NCBI GenBank assembly: GCA_022823145.1
Contig: JAJDXS010000078.1
Coordinates: 62,001 to 126,000 of the forward strand
From: Gemmatimonadota bacterium
GTDB lineage: Bacteria; Gemmatimonadota; Gemmatimonadetes; Longimicrobiales; Gaopeijiaceae
Direction of reading: 5' to 3'
Length of the DNA stretch: 64,000 nucleotides
In this document: positions 61,836 to 64,000 of the stretch, piece after piece
Layout of the letters: every line of letters begins with the position of its first letter
Position numbering within the stretch: the first letter of the stretch is position 1
Made by a program: the position numbers and the translations under genes
The notes under the pieces: model-generated
Database searches by the model: none
What the model was told of the DNA's origin: nothing
Seen by the model: only the letters and a program-made list of their open reading frames with translations

Positions 61836-62534
61836 TCAGCGCCTCCCGCACCAGCGGAGCGGCCTGATCGACGCCTGCTGGCGCGACAACCGGCTCGCCA
61901 ACCTCGTGAACTCCGAAACGTTCGGGTCGTTCATCTGGGCGGCGTAGCCGGCGGCAACGTAGCCGAGCCAATAGTCCTTGTTCCCGATGATGTGGTATCC
62001 CCCCACCAGGAGCCCCACGGCCCGTTCGCTGTAGGGTGCCATGAACGCGGCCAGCCTCGCCGTGCCGGAATAACCGCCCAGTACGAACTCGTCGACACCG
62101 GCTGCGTCCGCGACACGATGCAGGTCCGAGGTTACGAGTTTGACAGGATAGTCTTCGTAGTCGGAGGGATCCCAGTCGGTCTGTCGACCGGCCAAGTGCG
62201 CTTCCCACGGCGCCCGTTCAGCTTCATCCGTCGCCTCTGCCAGAAGTCCCCTCTGGCCCAGCGTGATCACCCGGGGTTCGTGGATCACCACCCGGTAGCC
62301 GTGCGAAAGCGCTTCAGCAAGCGCCCGGTTCTCGTCCGGATGGCGCGCCAGAAGGATGATGGCCGGTCCCTCGCCCCACGCGTCGAACCAGAGATCGAAG
62401 CCGTCCTCGGCCTCTACGGTGGTGCCGCGGGACTCTAGCTGAACAGGGCTCGGCGGCTGGTCCGGCTCACAGGCCGCAGCCTGAACGGCGAGAATCGTCA
62501 GAACCGCGACCGGGGCCAGCTGTCGGGACGGCAC
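61836..62534 (-). CDS. Alpha/beta-hydrolase-like lipoprotein, C-terminally shortened
   Basis: A 232-residue protein with a lipobox (LTILAVQAAAC). It shares HRVADAAGVDEFVLGGYSG with the SDLLSVADAAG...GHLWG segment of the facing gene, so they are paralogs. This copy keeps the nucleophile elbow GGYSGTA. The last 27 residues (from EFTRLASRLSRQ) look unlike the fold. In the neighbouring frame VDQAAPLVREALIRAGWR ends at 61816 and looks like a real C-terminus, so a frameshift or deletion near 61900-61930 is likely. The His-bearing part is missing. Confidence 0.6.
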   Translation of the reverse strand: MPSRQLAPVAVLTILAVQAAACEPDQPPSPVQLESRGTTVEAEDGFDLWFDAWGEGPAIILLARHPDENRALAEALSHGYRVVIHEPRVITLGQRGLLAEATDEAERAPWEAHLAGRQTDWDPSDYEDYPVKLVTSDLHRVADAAGVDEFVLGGYSGTARLAAFMAPYSERAVGLLVGGYHIIGNKDYWLGYVAAGYAAQMNDPNVSEFTRLASRLSRQQASIRPLRWCGRR

Positions 62535-62537
62535 CCC

Positions 62538-64000
62538 CTACCTCCCGCTCCCCCCCACCGCATCCACCTGTGCCTGGTACAGCCGGCGCCCCTCCTCGAA
62601 CGTGGCCAGAACCTCGGCCTTGTGCGCCGGATCGTCCCAGCGGTCCATCACGTCCAGTTCGAGCAGCACGTGATCGATCCACCGCACGAAGAACGCCGCG
62701 TCCTCGCGCGACCGGATCGGCTCGCCGTCGGCGATGACGAAAACCGGGTTGGTGTGCGCGAAGAGGTAGCTGTCCATGGCACCGTGCTGTGCCGGTCCCA
62801 AAACGCGCGCCGCGATCCAGCCGCTCCCCTCGACCGGGATCTCCAGCTCGACGTCGATCGACCGTCCGTCGCCCGCGGCCTCCACCCTGTGCACGATCCG
62901 CCCGTTCTGTACAATCTCCAGCCCGTGCATGACAAACAGCGACCGCGCCGTCGCCCGCACCGTCACCACGTCGCCGCGCGATACCGCCAGCTCCTGGCCC
63001 ATGCCCTTGGGCGCGCCTTCTCCCCCGGCCTCGCCGCTGCCGGCCCCGCCCGCGGACCCCACAGCCTCCAGCGTCATGATCGGCCCGCTCGAGACAAAGG
63101 CCCGCCCCGCCGCCATCGCGTCGGCCCAGGCGTCGTAGTGCAGGTGATCCTCGCCGGTGTAGACATATGTTCGCGTCGCCCCCACCGCGGGGTGCCGCCA
63201 GATGTCCGACATCACGTCCGTGCCGGCGGTCCCCGCAATGCGCGATCCCGTGTTGAGGAGGCGGTACCACACCTCGGCCGTCCCGAGCTCGTCGCTCCAG
63301 ATACACGCCAGATCCACAAAGTCGGCCAGGCCGAGAATCGCGTCGACGGGCAGCTCCCGCGCATATCCGACCCCCGCCGCGTCCAGATCGCGATGCTGCA
63401 GCCCGAAGGGGTGGACGTAACCGCCAATGCCGCCCTGCTCATGCACCCTGCGAAGCACGTTCGCGTTGTCAGGGTAGAGGGCATGGTGCGCGGTCCCCAC
63501 AGAGCCGATGTAGAAGGGGGTGATCAGCTCGACCAGGTTCAGCAGCGAGAGGTGCGCGAAGAAGCTCGGCCGGTACTCCTCGTTGTAGTAGACGATCGTG
63601 CGCGGACCGCCGTGCGGATGCGGATGCCCCAGGAAGTGCTCCAGGTCCTCGACCCGGCTGTTGCCCCAGTAGTTGGCGATCATGCCGTTCGCCACGTTCA
63701 GATCTTCGGCGTGGGCCTTGTTGCGCAGATCCTCGGGGGTCACGAAGTAGTGTCCGCCGTAGTTGGGGTGGATGTGGTTGTCGCCTGAGTACCAGCCGTC
63801 CGCCGCCATGTCGATCCAGCGGTCGAGCTGGATCTCGACGGTGGTGTGTTCGCCGGCCCGCACATCGACCGTGCGCGCGACCGGCTCGTATTCAAAGCCC
63901 CGCCAGACCTCGAGGCTCGCCTCGCCCACCGGCAGGGTCGCCGTGAAGCTGCCGTCGCTGTGGAAGTAGTAGTCCTCGGTGACGCTGACGACGCGGGGGT
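62538..64000 (-). CDS. CehA/McbA-family metallohydrolase, 5' part outside the window
   Basis: At least 487 residues are visible; the frame stays open to base 64000 (SVTEDYYFHSDGSF before the first in-window GTG), so the N-terminus lies beyond the edge. The PHP-like metal-site motifs are DNHIHPNYGGHYF, IANYWGNSRVEDLEHFLGH, GGYVHPFG and GTDVMSD. CehA/McbA proteins hydrolyse carbamates or amides in some cases, and many are of unknown substrate. A carboxypeptidase-regulatory-like beta domain precedes the enzyme part (TATLPVGEASLEVWRGFEYEPV). The stop lies 3 bases from the hydrolase lipoprotein start. Confidence 0.87.
   Translation of the reverse strand, partial: PRVVSVTEDYYFHSDGSFTATLPVGEASLEVWRGFEYEPVARTVDVRAGEHTTVEIQLDRWIDMAADGWYSGDNHIHPNYGGHYFVTPEDLRNKAHAEDLNVANGMIANYWGNSRVEDLEHFLGHPHPHGGPRTIVYYNEEYRPSFFAHLSLLNLVELITPFYIGSVGTAHHALYPDNANVLRRVHEQGGIGGYVHPFGLQHRDLDAAGVGYARELPVDAILGLADFVDLACIWSDELGTAEVWYRLLNTGSRIAGTAGTDVMSDIWRHPAVGATRTYVYTGEDHLHYDAWADAMAAGRAFVSSGPIMTLEAVGSAGGAGSGEAGGEGAPKGMGQELAVSRGDVVTVRATARSLFVMHGLEIVQNGRIVHRVEAAGDGRSIDVELEIPVEGSGWIAARVLGPAQHGAMDSYLFAHTNPVFVIADGEPIRSREDAAFFVRWIDHVLLELDVMDRWDDPAHKAEVLATFEEGRRLYQAQVDAVGGSGR

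Noticed and set aside
1-64000. tRNA or rRNA genes, insertion sequences, prophage genes or CRISPR arrays
   Set aside because: Reading both strands I found no cloverleaf with TTCGA loop outside coding sequence, no transposase or integrase protein and no regularly spaced repeats.

Overview
The window reads as one chromosomal segment of a GC-rich, Gram-negative, aerobic heterotroph. The best fit is the phylum Gemmatimonadota. Evidence: two SusC/SusD outer-membrane pairs whose plug domains carry the VVTGTAG...RRREVGNSIS motif typical of that phylum and of Bacteroidota, many Sec/Tat-exported hydrolases, a VPS10-like propeller, a heme A synthase, and frequent GTG/TTG starts. This assignment is inferred from protein style; no 16S or ribosomal gene is present. 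I saw no tRNA, rRNA, insertion sequence, phage gene or CRISPR array. No stretch longer than about 300 bases lacks a gene.

Layout. 1-2297 (-): membrane glycosyltransferase coupled to pgeF. 2404-6502 (+): sucA (2-oxoglutarate dehydrogenase E1) and threonine ammonia-lyase, closed by a palindromic hairpin. 6521-9936 (-): substrate-binding protein, kinase-less Cache/HAMP sensor and OFA-type transporter. 10072-13565 (-): M28 peptidase, tiny membrane protein, quinone oxidoreductase and a plug-only exported protein. 13761-18017 (+): DnaQ-like exonuclease, large beta-propeller and a membrane protein. 18024-20029 (-): RHH protein, outer-membrane barrel and plug-only lipoprotein. 20164-35573: a cell-envelope region with SusCD pair 1, unknown membrane proteins, SusCD pair 2 and an operon that starts with an octaheme cytochrome-TPR protein. 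35717-40108 (+): patatin, acyl-CoA dehydrogenase, CtaA and a DUF420 protein in an overlapping chain. 40089-48459: V4R-type protein, E1-alpha dehydrogenase, PspA-like coiled coil, M20 peptidase, trpE and a DUF2723 mannosyltransferase-like protein. 48559-54394 (-): sigma-70 factor, rsgA, then four genes joined by 4-base overlaps. 54549-64000: HD phosphohydrolase, UvrC-half nuclease, YdeI protein, penicillin acylase, cupin lipoprotein, two facing alpha/beta-hydrolase paralogs, and a CehA/McbA metallohydrolase that runs off the right edge.

The most unusual content is at 48559-52509. An Mre11/SbcD/YhaO-like protein has lost the GNHD motif and the first His of GHxH. It is translationally coupled to a Rad50/SbcC/YhaN-like protein that has no Walker A or Walker B residues but keeps a zinc-hook-like CxxC between coiled coils. 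Both follow a six-helix membrane protein and a flavin reductase in one operon. This looks like an SbcCD-type complex turned to a non-nucleolytic, non-ATPase role. Other points of note are a two-copy hairpin family with compensatory arm changes, plug-only TonB-receptor-like proteins, predicted leaderless promoters, and a pair of degenerate alpha/beta-hydrolase paralogs facing each other.
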